The notes under the pieces are model-generated. The model was not told where the DNA came from. It did not search any database and worked only from the letters and a program-made list of their open reading frames with translations. Made by a program: the position numbers and the translations under genes. DNA of 64,000 nucleotides. It comes from Saccharofermentans sp. Its GTDB lineage: Bacteria > Bacillota > Clostridia > Saccharofermentanales > Saccharofermentanaceae. The DNA lies in assembly GCA_024691325.1 (NCBI GenBank), contig JAILNR010000048.1:1-64000 (forward strand), written 5' to 3'. Below, in pieces: positions 54,394 through 63,741 of the stretch (its first letter is position 1; the number at the start of each line of letters is the position of its first letter).

Positions 54394-55869
54394 ATGAAAA
54401 GAATAAAGCTCATCAGTGCAGTTTTGGTATCTGCTTTGTTGCTGACATCATGCAACGGGCTCAAGGCCTACTTAGGCATTGAACAAATCGTTACCGATGA
54501 GACTTCTGTTGATGAGACGGCTGAATCAGAACAGCCCATATCAACCTCTGCTAATGAGACTTATACACCTGAAGCTGCTCCCGGTGAGAGCAGCCCCGAG
54601 ACGGCTCCCTCTGAACCTCAGCCTTCAGTTCCGGATTCTTTAAGAGCAGCGGCGTACGCATCTTATCTTGGTCTAATTGAGCAGCAGAAAGATGAGATCG
54701 TTCTTTACACATGGATGAGTTCAGAATCAGGTGTAGTGAGTGATGATGCATCATGGATGGAATCAGTTCGTGATGTGCCGTGTGCACTTGTCGATCTTAC
54801 GGGTGACGGTCTCGATGAACTTATGGTACTTAAAGTTCATCGAGATGAAGAATCAAATAACGTTATAGCTGCGGTTATGAATATATATACATATGACCCG
54901 GCTGAAGATGCTCCTGTAAGTATTTTTGAAGCAACGGATCTTGATGTAAGAGGAAGCAGAACGGGAAACGTCTGCTACCTGTTTGCAAAGCTTAATGACG
55001 GCAGTCTAATGATGTATGGCTGCTACAATGATGATGGTACATGGGAAGACAGTATCTACATTTATTCTTTTGACGGGGAAGCTCTTACCTTAAGTTCGTC
55101 TATATCGTCTGTTGAAGAGACAAATCTGGATTATACGGAAATTACATACAATTATTATATTGATGCTGCACAAGTGTCAGAGGAAGACTTTAATGCAAGG
55201 CAGTCCGAGATACTCTCATCCGTTAGAACACTTCTTCAGTACAACTTCGTTATTTATGAGCCTATATACTCGGCTTTTTACTCCAAAAACTCAAATGCCA
55301 TGACTTATGATCATGCTTATGAGGTTCTAAGTGCAGCATCGGCAAGTCACTATGCACCTTTGCCTGATGATCAGGCAGCAGGATTGTTTGCATTGATCCA
55401 GGACGATTATCTGATGCCCGGAGGAACCGACGGAAGAGGTGCTATCCTGGTTGTTAACCCTGACGGAACCATAAACTATAACTATCATGATTCAGATATA
55501 AATACGTATAACATATGTCATGCGACCGGACGCCTCGGCAATGTCAGACTCATCAGAGATAACGTATATGCGGTAGAAGTTGTAGAGCTTAATCTTGAGT
55601 ATGCGGAAGGCACTGAGTGGGTAGAGACGGATGAGTCCGGAGTACAGACTACTTATTATGCAACTGATTCGTTCGGTATCCATCAGGGTGATATCCTGAT
55701 GTTCTATCAGGGAGGCGTATCAACGACGTCACTTCCTTTAACTTATCTTCACTGGTATATGGAACCGCGGGGGATAACGGTGGAAAGCCAGGTGCCCGAT
55801 CCGATGCCCGTCGACGGTTTCTTTAATGTACTCGATGAGTGTGCATTCATAGAAGAAGAATATGATTGA
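54394..55869 (+). CDS. Acidic lipoprotein, unknown function
   Basis: A 491-residue lipoprotein: signal peptide MKRIKLISAVLVSALLL with lipobox LTSC near residue 20, a Thr/Pro/Glu/Ser linker (about 32-80), then a globular domain that begins SYLGLIEQQKDEIVLYTWM and contains CALVDLTGDGLDELMVLKV, a pattern seen in Firmicute lipoproteins with FG-GAP/EF-hand-like D-x-x-G-D-G-x-D-E-L repeats. Function unknown. It follows the NlpC/P60 gene by 8 bases; its stop lies in a large inverted repeat. Confidence 0.82.
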   Translation: MKRIKLISAVLVSALLLTSCNGLKAYLGIEQIVTDETSVDETAESEQPISTSANETYTPEAAPGESSPETAPSEPQPSVPDSLRAAAYASYLGLIEQQKDEIVLYTWMSSESGVVSDDASWMESVRDVPCALVDLTGDGLDELMVLKVHRDEESNNVIAAVMNIYTYDPAEDAPVSIFEATDLDVRGSRTGNVCYLFAKLNDGSLMMYGCYNDDGTWEDSIYIYSFDGEALTLSSSISSVEETNLDYTEITYNYYIDAAQVSEEDFNARQSEILSSVRTLLQYNFVIYEPIYSAFYSKNSNAMTYDHAYEVLSAASASHYAPLPDDQAAGLFALIQDDYLMPGGTDGRGAILVVNPDGTINYNYHDSDINTYNICHATGRLGNVRLIRDNVYAVEVVELNLEYAEGTEWVETDESGVQTTYYATDSFGIHQGDILMFYQGGVSTTSLPLTYLHWYMEPRGITVESQVPDPMPVDGFFNVLDECAFIEEEYD

Positions 55870-55930
55870 GCCTGTTCTGAGCGGCTTCCGCATGGCGCTT
55901 TAGCGCCGAGGACCTAGCGAAGAACAGGCT
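55869..55930. repeat. Cloverleaf-like inverted repeat between convergent genes
   Basis: Perfect 10-bp outer arms AGCCTGTTCT (55869-55878) / AGAACAGGCT (55921-55930) enclose two inner hairpins, GCGG-CTT-CCGC (55881-55891) and GGCGC-TTTA-GCGCC (55894-55907), and an unpaired GAGGACCTAGCGA. No T tract on either side. It may act as a bidirectional terminator or be a dispersed palindromic element. Confidence 0.65.
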
Positions 55931-55937
55931 TAATCAT

Positions 55938-58415
55938 TTATTTGACTACGATGTTTGCGATTCTGCCCTTAACGTAGATGAACTTAACTATATTTCTTCC
56001 TGCAAGTGCAGATATGAATCTCTCGTCATTCTTGATCAATTCTTCAACCTGAGCCTGATCAGCCTCGGAAGGGATTTCTTCTCTGAAGATGATCTTACCG
56101 TTAAGCTGAACTGCGATCTCAACTGAATCCTTAACAAGAGCGGACTCATCGAATTCAGGCCACTTCTGGTCGAATACCGAGTAGGAGTTGCCCAATGTCT
56201 CGCACCATGTTTCCTCGCAGAAGTGAGGTGCAAAAGGTGAGAGGATCAAGATCAGCTTCTCAACGACATAGCGGTAGAATTCCTTGCTGTAGCCTTCTGT
56301 CTGGCTGTACTTCGTGATAGCGTTCAAAAGCTCCATCATACGTGCGATGGATGTGTTGAACTGGAATCTGTCGATGTCAGTTGTTGCACTCTTTATCGTG
56401 TAGTTCAAAGCATAGTTCAATTCCTTCTCGGCAGCACCCATATTAACGGATGAGATGTCGGAGGAAGCTGATGCTGCCTCGGCCGCCAGATTTTCGACGC
56501 GGCGGATGAACTTGAGGATAGCCTGAAGTCCCTTGTCGGACCAGGGTCCGCCCTCGATGTAAGCGAAGCCGAATCCTAAATATGTTCTGAAGACGTCGGA
56601 ACCGTACTTGCTGATGTAATCGTCAGGAGCTACAGTGTTGCCCTTGCTCTTACTCATCTTCTGTCCGTCGGAACCCAAGATCGTACCCTGGTGAACGAGG
56701 CTCGTGAACGGCTCGTCGAAGTCGAGAAGACCCATGTCACGCATTGCCTTTGTGAAGAATCTTGCATACAGAAGATGCATGCATGCGTGCTCGGCGCCGC
56801 CTACATACTTATCGACAGGGCAGATTTTGTTAACGATATCCTTGCTGAACATCTCGTTTGAATTCTTGTTGTCGGGATATCTGAACTGATACCAGGAGGA
56901 GTCAACGAATGTGTCCATGGTATCAGGATCTCTCTTTGCATCACCGCCGCACTTGGGGCACTTGCAGTTTATGAAAGACTCGCACTTTGCAAGCGGGCTT
57001 TCTCCGTCAGGTGTGAACTCGACGTCGTAGGGAAGAAGCACAGGAAGCTCCTTCTCGGGTACGGGAACAACACCGCATGAAGGACAGTGGATCATCGGGA
57101 TAGGTGTACCCCAGTAACGCTGTCTGGAGATGAGCCAGTCACGGAGTCTGTAGTTGACCTTCCACTCGCCCATGCCGATCTTGGAAAGCTCCTCGACGAT
57201 AGCCTTCTGGGCCTCGTGCATCTCCATGCCGTCGAATTTATCTGAGTTAACAAGGTAACCCTTCTTCTCGCAGTAAGGAAGTTCGTCGTCAACGCCCTTC
57301 TCGGACTGGACAACGCGGATAATATCGAGACCGTACTTGTGTGCGAAGTCGAAGTCTCTGTCATCGTGTGAAGGAACCGCCATAACAACACCGGTACCGT
57401 AACCTGCAACAACATAATCTGCAGCCCAGATCGGAACCTTGCGGCCGTTCAAAGGATGGATAGCGTATGCACCCGTGAAGACACCTGTCTTCTCACGTGT
57501 GGTGGACATACGGTCGATCTCAGTAACCTTGGAAGTTGCCTTCTTGTATTCTTCGATTGCATCGCGGCACTCGTCTGTTGTGAGCTTGTCGCAAAGTTCA
57601 GACTCAGGTGCGATAACAACATAAGTAACACCCATGAACGTATCAACACGTGTCGTGAATACTTCGAGCTTCATGTCCGTGCCGTCCTCGTTCTTCAAAC
57701 GCTGACCGTCCTTCTCGACCCAGAGTGCTACCTGCGCACCCTGTGATCTTCCTATCCAGTTTGTCTGAAGCTTCTTGGTCTTCTCAGGCCAGTCGAGCTT
57801 CGGAAGATCATCGAGCAATTCCTGTGCGTAGTCAGTAATCTTGAAGAACCACTGTGTCATGTTCTTGTGCTCGACCTCAGCTCCGCAACGCTCGCAGGCG
57901 CCGTCGACAACCTGCTCGTTGGCAAGAACCGTCTTACAGGAAGGACACCAGTTAACAGGTGCGTTCTTTCTGTATGCGAGACCTCTCTCGTAGAGCTTTA
58001 AGAAGAACCACTGGTTCCACTTGTAGTACTCGGGCTCGCAAGTCTTAACCTCGTATGACCAGTCAACTGTAGTACCCATTGCCTGCAGCTGCTTTTCCAT
58101 TGTGTCTATATTCTTGAGTGTAGAGTCCTGAGGATGGATGCCTGTCTTGATAGCGTAGTTCTCGGCAGGAAGACCGAAGGAATCGAATCCCATCGGGTGG
58201 AAAACGTTGTAGCCCTGCATACGCTTGAATCTTGACCAGGAATCTGTAAGTGAATAGTTATACCAGTGACCTAAGTGAAGGTTGGCACCTGAAGGGTAGG
58301 AGAACATCTCGAGGCAGTATAGCTTCTTGCCTTCCTTGTTCGGATCGAACTTATAAAGTCCGGTTTCTTCCCACTTCTTCTGCCACTTGTGATCGGTCTC
58401 AACTGAATAGGACAT
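55938..58415 (-). CDS. leuS: Leucyl-tRNA synthetase
   Basis: An 825-residue class I synthetase. HIGH-type motif HLGHWYNYS (about residues 47-55) and KMSKSKGN (near 590) are present; the CP1 editing domain (about 225-420) has the T-rich [20 protein letters not shown] and the [17 protein letters not shown] editing site; a zinc-type module CPSCKTVL...CERC and a C-terminal anticodon domain complete it. AGAGGG ribosome site and strong promoter. No T-box. Confidence 0.97.
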   Translation of the reverse strand: MSYSVETDHKWQKKWEETGLYKFDPNKEGKKLYCLEMFSYPSGANLHLGHWYNYSLTDSWSRFKRMQGYNVFHPMGFDSFGLPAENYAIKTGIHPQDSTLKNIDTMEKQLQAMGTTVDWSYEVKTCEPEYYKWNQWFFLKLYERGLAYRKNAPVNWCPSCKTVLANEQVVDGACERCGAEVEHKNMTQWFFKITDYAQELLDDLPKLDWPEKTKKLQTNWIGRSQGAQVALWVEKDGQRLKNEDGTDMKLEVFTTRVDTFMGVTYVVIAPESELCDKLTTDECRDAIEEYKKATSKVTEIDRMSTTREKTGVFTGAYAIHPLNGRKVPIWAADYVVAGYGTGVVMAVPSHDDRDFDFAHKYGLDIIRVVQSEKGVDDELPYCEKKGYLVNSDKFDGMEMHEAQKAIVEELSKIGMGEWKVNYRLRDWLISRQRYWGTPIPMIHCPSCGVVPVPEKELPVLLPYDVEFTPDGESPLAKCESFINCKCPKCGGDAKRDPDTMDTFVDSSWYQFRYPDNKNSNEMFSKDIVNKICPVDKYVGGAEHACMHLLYARFFTKAMRDMGLLDFDEPFTSLVHQGTILGSDGQKMSKSKGNTVAPDDYISKYGSDVFRTYLGFGFAYIEGGPWSDKGLQAILKFIRRVENLAAEAASASSDISSVNMGAAEKELNYALNYTIKSATTDIDRFQFNTSIARMMELLNAITKYSQTEGYSKEFYRYVVEKLILILSPFAPHFCEETWCETLGNSYSVFDQKWPEFDESALVKDSVEIAVQLNGKIIFREEIPSEADQAQVEELIKNDERFISALAGRNIVKFIYVKGRIANIVVK

Positions 58416-58455
58416 AGTCTTTACCCTCTTATTATTTTAATAATTAAACTTCACA

Positions 58456-58483
58456 ATTTTACCATGCTTTAATTTGCTGTCAA
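58456..58483 (-). promoter_or_regulatory. Promoter of leuS
   Basis: On the minus strand TTGACA (58483-58478), 16-base spacer, TAAAAT (58461-58456) with a TGG extension. Confidence 0.85.
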
Positions 58484-58488
58484 AGTGC

Positions 58489-58497
58489 TGTTATAAT
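58489..58497 (+). promoter_or_regulatory. Extended -10 promoter, leaderless arrangement
   Basis: TGT-TATAAT, then exactly six bases (TGGGCT), then ATG 58504. It lies 6 bases from the -35 of the divergent leuS promoter. Confidence 0.62.
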
Positions 58498-58503
58498 TGG
58501 GCT

Positions 58504-60603
58504 ATGAAAACTTCAAAAAAATTTATGATTATTATGACGGCAGCAGCGGTAATGATGTCTTCCGTATCATGTGGAAGAACGGGCAGATCCCGCGGCGAAG
58601 ACAGGGATGATGAAGAGGAGACTGAAGCCACGGATAGTGACACCGTGCTAAGTGATGAACTTCCTTTGACGGCGGATGCTCTTGACGGAGTGTGGCTTAC
58701 AGAGGACGGGTACTTCTGCGAGTTCGACATGGATGAGATGATGTTCCGTGATCTGTGGGGGATGAAGTACGACATAATCTCCCTTGAGGAAGATCACCTC
58801 ATGATAGAAATAAGACCCGTGGATTACACATATTTTTCTCCTGCGACTGTTCTGCCTGTTAACGATGTCATAGAACTTGATGTTGATTGTTATGGAGATT
58901 CCATGGACCTTCTGGGCCGGACCTGCTACAGAAGTGATTCAGATACGGGATCAGAGTATGCTGAGAGCTTGAGATCCGGTGTCGCAGGACAGACGTTCTC
59001 AATCGGAACTTATCTTGGCAATATCGATTGGACCTTTAACGATGACATGAGCGGGATATCCATATCCGGTCTTGATACCGAGACTTCCGTCGAGATCACT
59101 GATTATGAAGGCGGAATAATGGCGTATGAGGATGAGACCGGTGCTTCGGGTGAGATGATCATCAGATATATTAACGGCGAGCTTGTCTGGTGCGCGGAAG
59201 GCGACGTGCTTCAGCTTGCGAGTTATCAGATAGCGGATCCGTCGGGCTGGATACTCTATGACAGTGATACGGGCGAAGTGACTGTGCTTGAGTTCGATTC
59301 CAAGGCATCACCTGATGATGACGATGTGCCTGTCATGCTGGGTCTTTACGGTTCGCAGGATCTGTCTTATCAGCGGCAGTCCTATTCTCCGTTAAGTCTT
59401 TGTGATGGCCTTTACAGGCTTAATGCAGGAACTGAGTACATGATAAACGCGGCAAATCCGTATGCTTATGAACTCATCAGACGTGCGGAATATATGGAGC
59501 AGCCGGAGGGAAGACTTACAGAATATCAATATGATTTTGACCAGGGCAGCCTCACGTTTGAAAAGTACGATAACGAGTGGCCTTCCGATGTGATTCACTT
59601 CTACAGGACCGCTGATTACAGGTGGCATTCGGCCTTCCCTGATTATGATACGACGATGGCATTAACCGACGGGTACTGTGCTGAATTTAATGAAGACAGG
59701 GAAGCGCAGATAAGCTTTAATTTTGACAGCCCTTCCTCTAACGAAGTCCGCATCTACCGCATAACCGATGATGACGATCTCATACCTGTGGATACGGTTG
59801 TTTCCGGGAACACTGCGACTGCTTCTATAAGCGAAGACGGAGTGTATGTTCTCTCGTACGAGATCGGTAATTACGAAGCTATCTCGGAGGAGAATTATTT
59901 TGCAACGGATCCGCACGATTCGGAATGGGCAAGAAGCGGTGCGGCAGGGGATATTCCTGACCTTGTAGATATGGATTATATCGAGCAAAGCTATAACTCC
60001 GTATTTGTGATCGACAGCGCTGAAGACCTTGCTTCTTTGACGTATTTTATCAACACATATCCCAGGGGTTTCGACGACGGTTTCTTCGTCTGGGTTGATG
60101 TCGTTGAAGACATTGATCTTAGCGGATATGAGTGGTCACCTCTTGGTACGAATGATCTTATGTTCGGCGGAATTTTCTGCGGCAACGGTCACACAATAAG
60201 CGGGCTTACAATTGATAATGATAATGACCATAACGGCTTCTTCGGATGCATGTATTTTAGTAATATCATCGGAGTAAATATCGAGGGAGCTTATATCACA
60301 GGAGACGGGTCTCATCTTATGTGTTGTGACTCGAGCACGACTGATTTTATCGACTGTCATGTTGAAGGTGTTCTGCCTGATAATTCTGATGACGGAGTTG
60401 ATCTGTTCCCCGACTATTCGGACTATGGAAATAACGGCTATCACTACTGTTCTTACAGTATCACGAACAGTGAAGGAGAGACCTTTGAAGACGAGTTCAC
60501 ATCCAATTACCCGCACCCGAATGAGGAGAATGATGTAGAGAATCATTTTGATCCTGACGGAGACGGTGTGTTCGATTATTCCGAGGATTATTTCTTCGAT
60601 TGA
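58504..60603 (+). CDS. Large acidic lipoprotein with GLUG-type C-terminal repeats
   Basis: A 699-residue lipoprotein. Signal peptide MKTSKKFMIIMTAAAVMM with lipobox SVSC near residue 22; Arg/Asp/Glu-rich linker; a long beta-rich mature part; and at the C-terminal end a GLUG-like beta-helix unit (GIFCGNGHTISGLTIDNDNDHNGFFGCM), as in adhesins and IgA-protease-like proteins. The final 70 residues are very acidic (NEENDVENHFDPDGDGVFDYSEDYFF) with a calcium-binding DPDGDGVFD motif. I use ATG 58504, which starts the signal peptide and fits the -10; the TTG at 58474 would add a poor leader and overlap the promoter. Role unknown. Confidence 0.83.
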   Translation: MKTSKKFMIIMTAAAVMMSSVSCGRTGRSRGEDRDDEEETEATDSDTVLSDELPLTADALDGVWLTEDGYFCEFDMDEMMFRDLWGMKYDIISLEEDHLMIEIRPVDYTYFSPATVLPVNDVIELDVDCYGDSMDLLGRTCYRSDSDTGSEYAESLRSGVAGQTFSIGTYLGNIDWTFNDDMSGISISGLDTETSVEITDYEGGIMAYEDETGASGEMIIRYINGELVWCAEGDVLQLASYQIADPSGWILYDSDTGEVTVLEFDSKASPDDDDVPVMLGLYGSQDLSYQRQSYSPLSLCDGLYRLNAGTEYMINAANPYAYELIRRAEYMEQPEGRLTEYQYDFDQGSLTFEKYDNEWPSDVIHFYRTADYRWHSAFPDYDTTMALTDGYCAEFNEDREAQISFNFDSPSSNEVRIYRITDDDDLIPVDTVVSGNTATASISEDGVYVLSYEIGNYEAISEENYFATDPHDSEWARSGAAGDIPDLVDMDYIEQSYNSVFVIDSAEDLASLTYFINTYPRGFDDGFFVWVDVVEDIDLSGYEWSPLGTNDLMFGGIFCGNGHTISGLTIDNDNDHNGFFGCMYFSNIIGVNIEGAYITGDGSHLMCCDSSTTDFIDCHVEGVLPDNSDDGVDLFPDYSDYGNNGYHYCSYSITNSEGETFEDEFTSNYPHPNEENDVENHFDPDGDGVFDYSEDYFFD

Positions 60604-61659
60604 TCAGTCATCCTGTATCAAAGAACGGACTAATAAACCTGATTCCGAGAGCATCTCATCAGGCCAGTGTCCGGCGCGTTTTTGTTCTACTGTAAACCTG
60701 TTTGAATAAAGGCGTAAAGCATTGGAAGATTCAACGTGTCCGCTTCCTATCGACCAGTTGCACCAGGAGATGTTATTGCTGTTTAAAAACTCTATCCACT
60801 CGATCGTGCTTTGCTCAAAAACACCGCCTGTTTTGTTTGTGTAAGATGTCGCCCACTGGGTGCAAAAAAGAGGGATACCGTTATCAATTGCAACCTGAAT
60901 CTCATCCCGTAATTCCTGTCCGTGTGTCCCTGCGTAGAAGTGGAAAGAATACATCAGATTCTCACACTTGATCGGGTCATTTATCACGGAGGCAATATCC
61001 GTGCTTGTATCCGCTATATCAACGATTATTATGTTGTCCGGATCGTTAGATCTTATCGCTTCGATAACGCTTAAAGCGTAGGGCTTCACGGTTCCGCTCC
61101 AGGTTACGTCATCGCCGTGCGGTTCGTTATTTATCTCGTAGATAATGTGAGGATTCTCTCCATACCTTTCCGATATTCTTGTGAAGAAATCCACTGCTTC
61201 ATTTTGATATGTTAACGGGTTGCCGTCATGGTTGTTAAACCAGTCAATAATGACATAGCAACCGTGCTCGATAAGAACATCAGCATATGTGCAAAGTTCT
61301 TCGTAATATCTGTCAGGAAAATACGCATAACCGTTATCGAGACTGTGCACGGTAACGGGAAGCCTTATCACTGTGCATCCCCAATCGTTTATAAGTGTGT
61401 CCGCCACTTCATCGGTAACGAATTCAAAGCACGAGATAAGATCGCACACACTCATGCCGCGAAGCTGAATGCAGTCGCCATGCCCGTCAACAAGCTTTCC
61501 GTTCTCGACTCTGAGCATGCCGTGCGCTTCAACCGGGCTTTTCGAGCGTGTTTCACCGAGGCAGGAGGCAGCCGTTAATGCGAGGTTTATTGCAAGAATC
61601 CACGCGAAAATGCGTTTTATCTTGATTTTTAAGTCAAAATGAAACATACTTGACATCAT
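60604..61659 (-). CDS. GH5_2 cellulase homologue with altered catalytic residues, lipoprotein
   Basis: A 351-residue secreted protein with a hydrophobic N-terminus and lipobox-like AASC (Cys33). The fold is glycoside hydrolase family 5, subfamily 2: YVIIDWFNNHDGNP, HIIYEINNEPHGDDVTW, YSFHFYAGTHGQELRD and ISWCNWSIGSG follow the Cel5A pattern closely. Acid/base Glu179 (INNEP), Arg99, His240 and Tyr242 are kept, but the nucleophile position reads FCTQWATS, Gln268 (codon CAG) instead of Glu; the first His of the active site is Cys72 and the second is Phe141. Normal cellulase activity is therefore not expected; a binding or altered role is possible. No clear ribosome site. Confidence 0.88.
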   Translation of the reverse strand: MMSSMFHFDLKIKIKRIFAWILAINLALTAASCLGETRSKSPVEAHGMLRVENGKLVDGHGDCIQLRGMSVCDLISCFEFVTDEVADTLINDWGCTVIRLPVTVHSLDNGYAYFPDRYYEELCTYADVLIEHGCYVIIDWFNNHDGNPLTYQNEAVDFFTRISERYGENPHIIYEINNEPHGDDVTWSGTVKPYALSVIEAIRSNDPDNIIIVDIADTSTDIASVINDPIKCENLMYSFHFYAGTHGQELRDEIQVAIDNGIPLFCTQWATSYTNKTGGVFEQSTIEWIEFLNSNNISWCNWSIGSGHVESSNALRLYSNRFTVEQKRAGHWPDEMLSESGLLVRSLIQDD

Positions 61660-61676
61660 TTTACACGCTTAAGCAA

Positions 61677-61704
61677 TTGATTTTAATTGTGGTTACTGTA
61701 AAAT
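61677..61704 (+). promoter_or_regulatory. Promoter of mreB-like gene
   Basis: TTGATT (61677-61682), 16-base spacer, TAAAAT (61699-61704). Leader of about 55 bases. Confidence 0.7.
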
Positions 61705-61764
61705 AATACTGATTTAATCTGAAAAATGGTGCTTGCGGGCACTTTCTTGATATATGAGGTACTT

Positions 61765-62775
61765 ATGGGTTTAGGAATGGAAATCGGTATCGATCTCGGT
61801 ACCAGCAGCGTTTTGATTTATGTCCGCGGTAAGGGTGTTGTTCTTAAAGAACCTTCCGTAGTTGCAGTTAACAATAAGACAGGCCGTGTTCTCGCAGTAG
61901 GTGAGAGCGCTTCACTGATGCTTGGACGTACTCCCGGTGTTGTGGAAGCCATAAGACCTTTGCGTGAAGGAGTCATTTCAGACTTCCGTGCGACTGAAGT
62001 TATGCTCAAGGCCTTTATCGGCCGTGTATGTACAGGTCTTCGTGCCACATACTTCAAGCCCACTATCGTAGTTTGTGTTCCTTCGGTAATCACTCCCGTT
62101 GAGCAGCAGGCCGTTGAGAATGCCTGCCGTCACGCAGGTGCGAAGGATGTATTCCTTATAAGAGAGCCTATAGCTGCTGCAATCGGTGCAGGTATCGATA
62201 TCACAAAGGCAAGCGGTTCAATGGTAGTTGATATCGGAGGCGGTACGACAGATATCTCCGTTATCTCATTGTGCGAGCCTGTTGTTGATGCATCACTGAA
62301 GGTTGCAGGCGATAAGTTTGATGAAGCAATCATCAAGCACGTAAGACGTAAGCATAATATCCTCATCGGTGAGAAGACGGCTGAGATGCTTAAGATACAG
62401 ATCGGCTGTGCATACCCCAGAGATGAGGAGCTCACACTTGATGTAAGAGGAAGAAACCTTATCACAGGTCTTCCTGCAACAGTTACAGTATCATCTACCG
62501 AGATGCTCGAGGCGCTCGAAGAGCCTGTATCATCTATCTTCGAAGCAGTTCACGTAGTTCTCGAGAAGACGCCTCCGGAATTGATGGCTGATATCTCACA
62601 AAGAGGTATCGTAATGACGGGCGGCGGTGCATTGCTCTACGGTCTCGACCGTATGCTCGCAACAAAGATCGGTATCGATGTTTACATCGCTCAGGATCCT
62701 ATCTCCTGCGTTGCTATCGGAACCGGTAAGGCGCTCGATATGATGGATAAGTTCGCAGCTTTGGGCGATCAGTAA
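61765..62775 (+). CDS. mreB: Rod-shape-determining actin homologue MreB/Mbl
   Basis: A 336-residue bacterial actin that guides lateral wall synthesis at the inner membrane face. Nucleotide motifs: EIGIDLGTSSVLIYVRGKGVVLKEPSVVA (phosphate 1), VVDIGGGTTDISVI (phosphate 2), GIVMTGGGALLYGL (adenosine). The ORF is open to 61726, but GAGGT before ATG 61765 and the typical N-terminus MGLGMEIGIDLGT favour the later start. It stands alone, not in the mreBCD order. Mbl or MreBH is equally possible by sequence. Confidence 0.93.
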   Translation: MGLGMEIGIDLGTSSVLIYVRGKGVVLKEPSVVAVNNKTGRVLAVGESASLMLGRTPGVVEAIRPLREGVISDFRATEVMLKAFIGRVCTGLRATYFKPTIVVCVPSVITPVEQQAVENACRHAGAKDVFLIREPIAAAIGAGIDITKASGSMVVDIGGGTTDISVISLCEPVVDASLKVAGDKFDEAIIKHVRRKHNILIGEKTAEMLKIQIGCAYPRDEELTLDVRGRNLITGLPATVTVSSTEMLEALEEPVSSIFEAVHVVLEKTPPELMADISQRGIVMTGGGALLYGLDRMLATKIGIDVYIAQDPISCVAIGTGKALDMMDKFAALGDQ

Positions 62776-62780
62776 TTCTT

Positions 62781-63629
62781 TCAGACAAGATCGATAATCA
62801 CAAGTTCAGGACGGTTGTATAACCTGGGAATCCGGGTCGATTCGCGCGCAAGACCGCGGGATACGATCATGGTTGTGTTATCAACCACATAAAGACCGCC
62901 TGCGTATTCGGGGAACAGTCCCTGATTCGGAGCATAAAGACCATTTAATAATCCCGGAATTCTCCACTGACCGCCGTGCGCATGACCGCACAATGCGAGA
63001 TCATAATTGTGAGCCGCATATGTGTCTATATATTCAGGTCTGTGGGCAAGTATTATGTTATAAGACTGTGCATCAAGATCAAGATATGCATCGACGAACT
63101 GATCCTCTAAGATAAGATCCTCATCAACCAGATATCCGTCATAATCATCAACGCCTGCAAGACCTATTGAATTGCCGTTAATATCCAAAGACAAAACATC
63201 ACCTTGAAGCCTCGGGATACCCATATCTTCAAGTATCGACATCTGTTCATTATAACGGCCGACGCCTCCCCAGAATTCATGGTTTCCGGTTACATAATAA
63301 ACGGGGTATCTTCCGTTAATTCCCTGAAGGAAGTCCACGGTGTTCTCGTTACCTGATTTATCGTCGAAGATATCTCCGCCCAGAAGAATAATATCGGGAT
63401 TTTGTGAGTCGACCGCCTCTATCAATTCAGACTCGTGATCCCCGTATCTGCATGAATGAAGATCGGTAATAAGAGCGATGCGCACAGGCGTATCTATCTT
63501 GTCTGATTCGACAGTATAGTTCACGATCTTAAGCTTGTTGTAAAAGCCCGGAATGAAGAACAAAAGCAACAAGCCAATCACAACGGCTCTTCTTATTATC
63601 TGTTTACGCGTTAATTTAAATATCTTCAT
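62781..63629 (-). CDS. Membrane-anchored metallophosphoesterase (YkuE/YaeI-like)
   Basis: A 282-residue phosphoesterase with one N-terminal helix (VVIGLLLLFFIPGF) after a basic start. Metal motifs: LITDLHSCRYG, LLGGDIFDD, VTGNHEFWGG, LAHRPEY and LCGHAHGGQWRIP. Similar layout to the enzyme at 39977, with GNHE in place of GNHD. ATG 63629 begins a normal basic-then-hydrophobic anchor; the longer ORF start at 63686 lies upstream of the promoter. No ribosome site. Convergent with mreB, 5 bases apart. Confidence 0.9.
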   Translation of the reverse strand: MKIFKLTRKQIIRRAVVIGLLLLFFIPGFYNKLKIVNYTVESDKIDTPVRIALITDLHSCRYGDHESELIEAVDSQNPDIILLGGDIFDDKSGNENTVDFLQGINGRYPVYYVTGNHEFWGGVGRYNEQMSILEDMGIPRLQGDVLSLDINGNSIGLAGVDDYDGYLVDEDLILEDQFVDAYLDLDAQSYNIILAHRPEYIDTYAAHNYDLALCGHAHGGQWRIPGLLNGLYAPNQGLFPEYAGGLYVVDNTTMIVSRGLARESTRIPRLYNRPELVIIDLV

Positions 63630-63639
63630 ATTGACGATA

Positions 63640-63667
63640 ATTATAACTAATGATAATATTTGCGCAA
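63640..63667 (-). promoter_or_regulatory. Promoter of the phosphoesterase, near-leaderless
   Basis: On the minus strand TTGCGC (63667-63662), 16-base spacer, TATAAT (63645-63640). Ten bases separate the -10 from ATG 63629, so the leader would be about 3 bases. Confidence 0.6.
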
Positions 63668-63741
63668 GGTTCAAAGACCTTAACAAATTTCCCTATCGTT
63701 CATTGAGATAATTTTATCATCACGATTCAAATGAGGTATAC

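Noticed and set aside
58416..58503. T-box leader upstream of leuS (and of proS)
   Set aside because: The gaps are under 100 bases and lack the T-box sequence and specifier stem.
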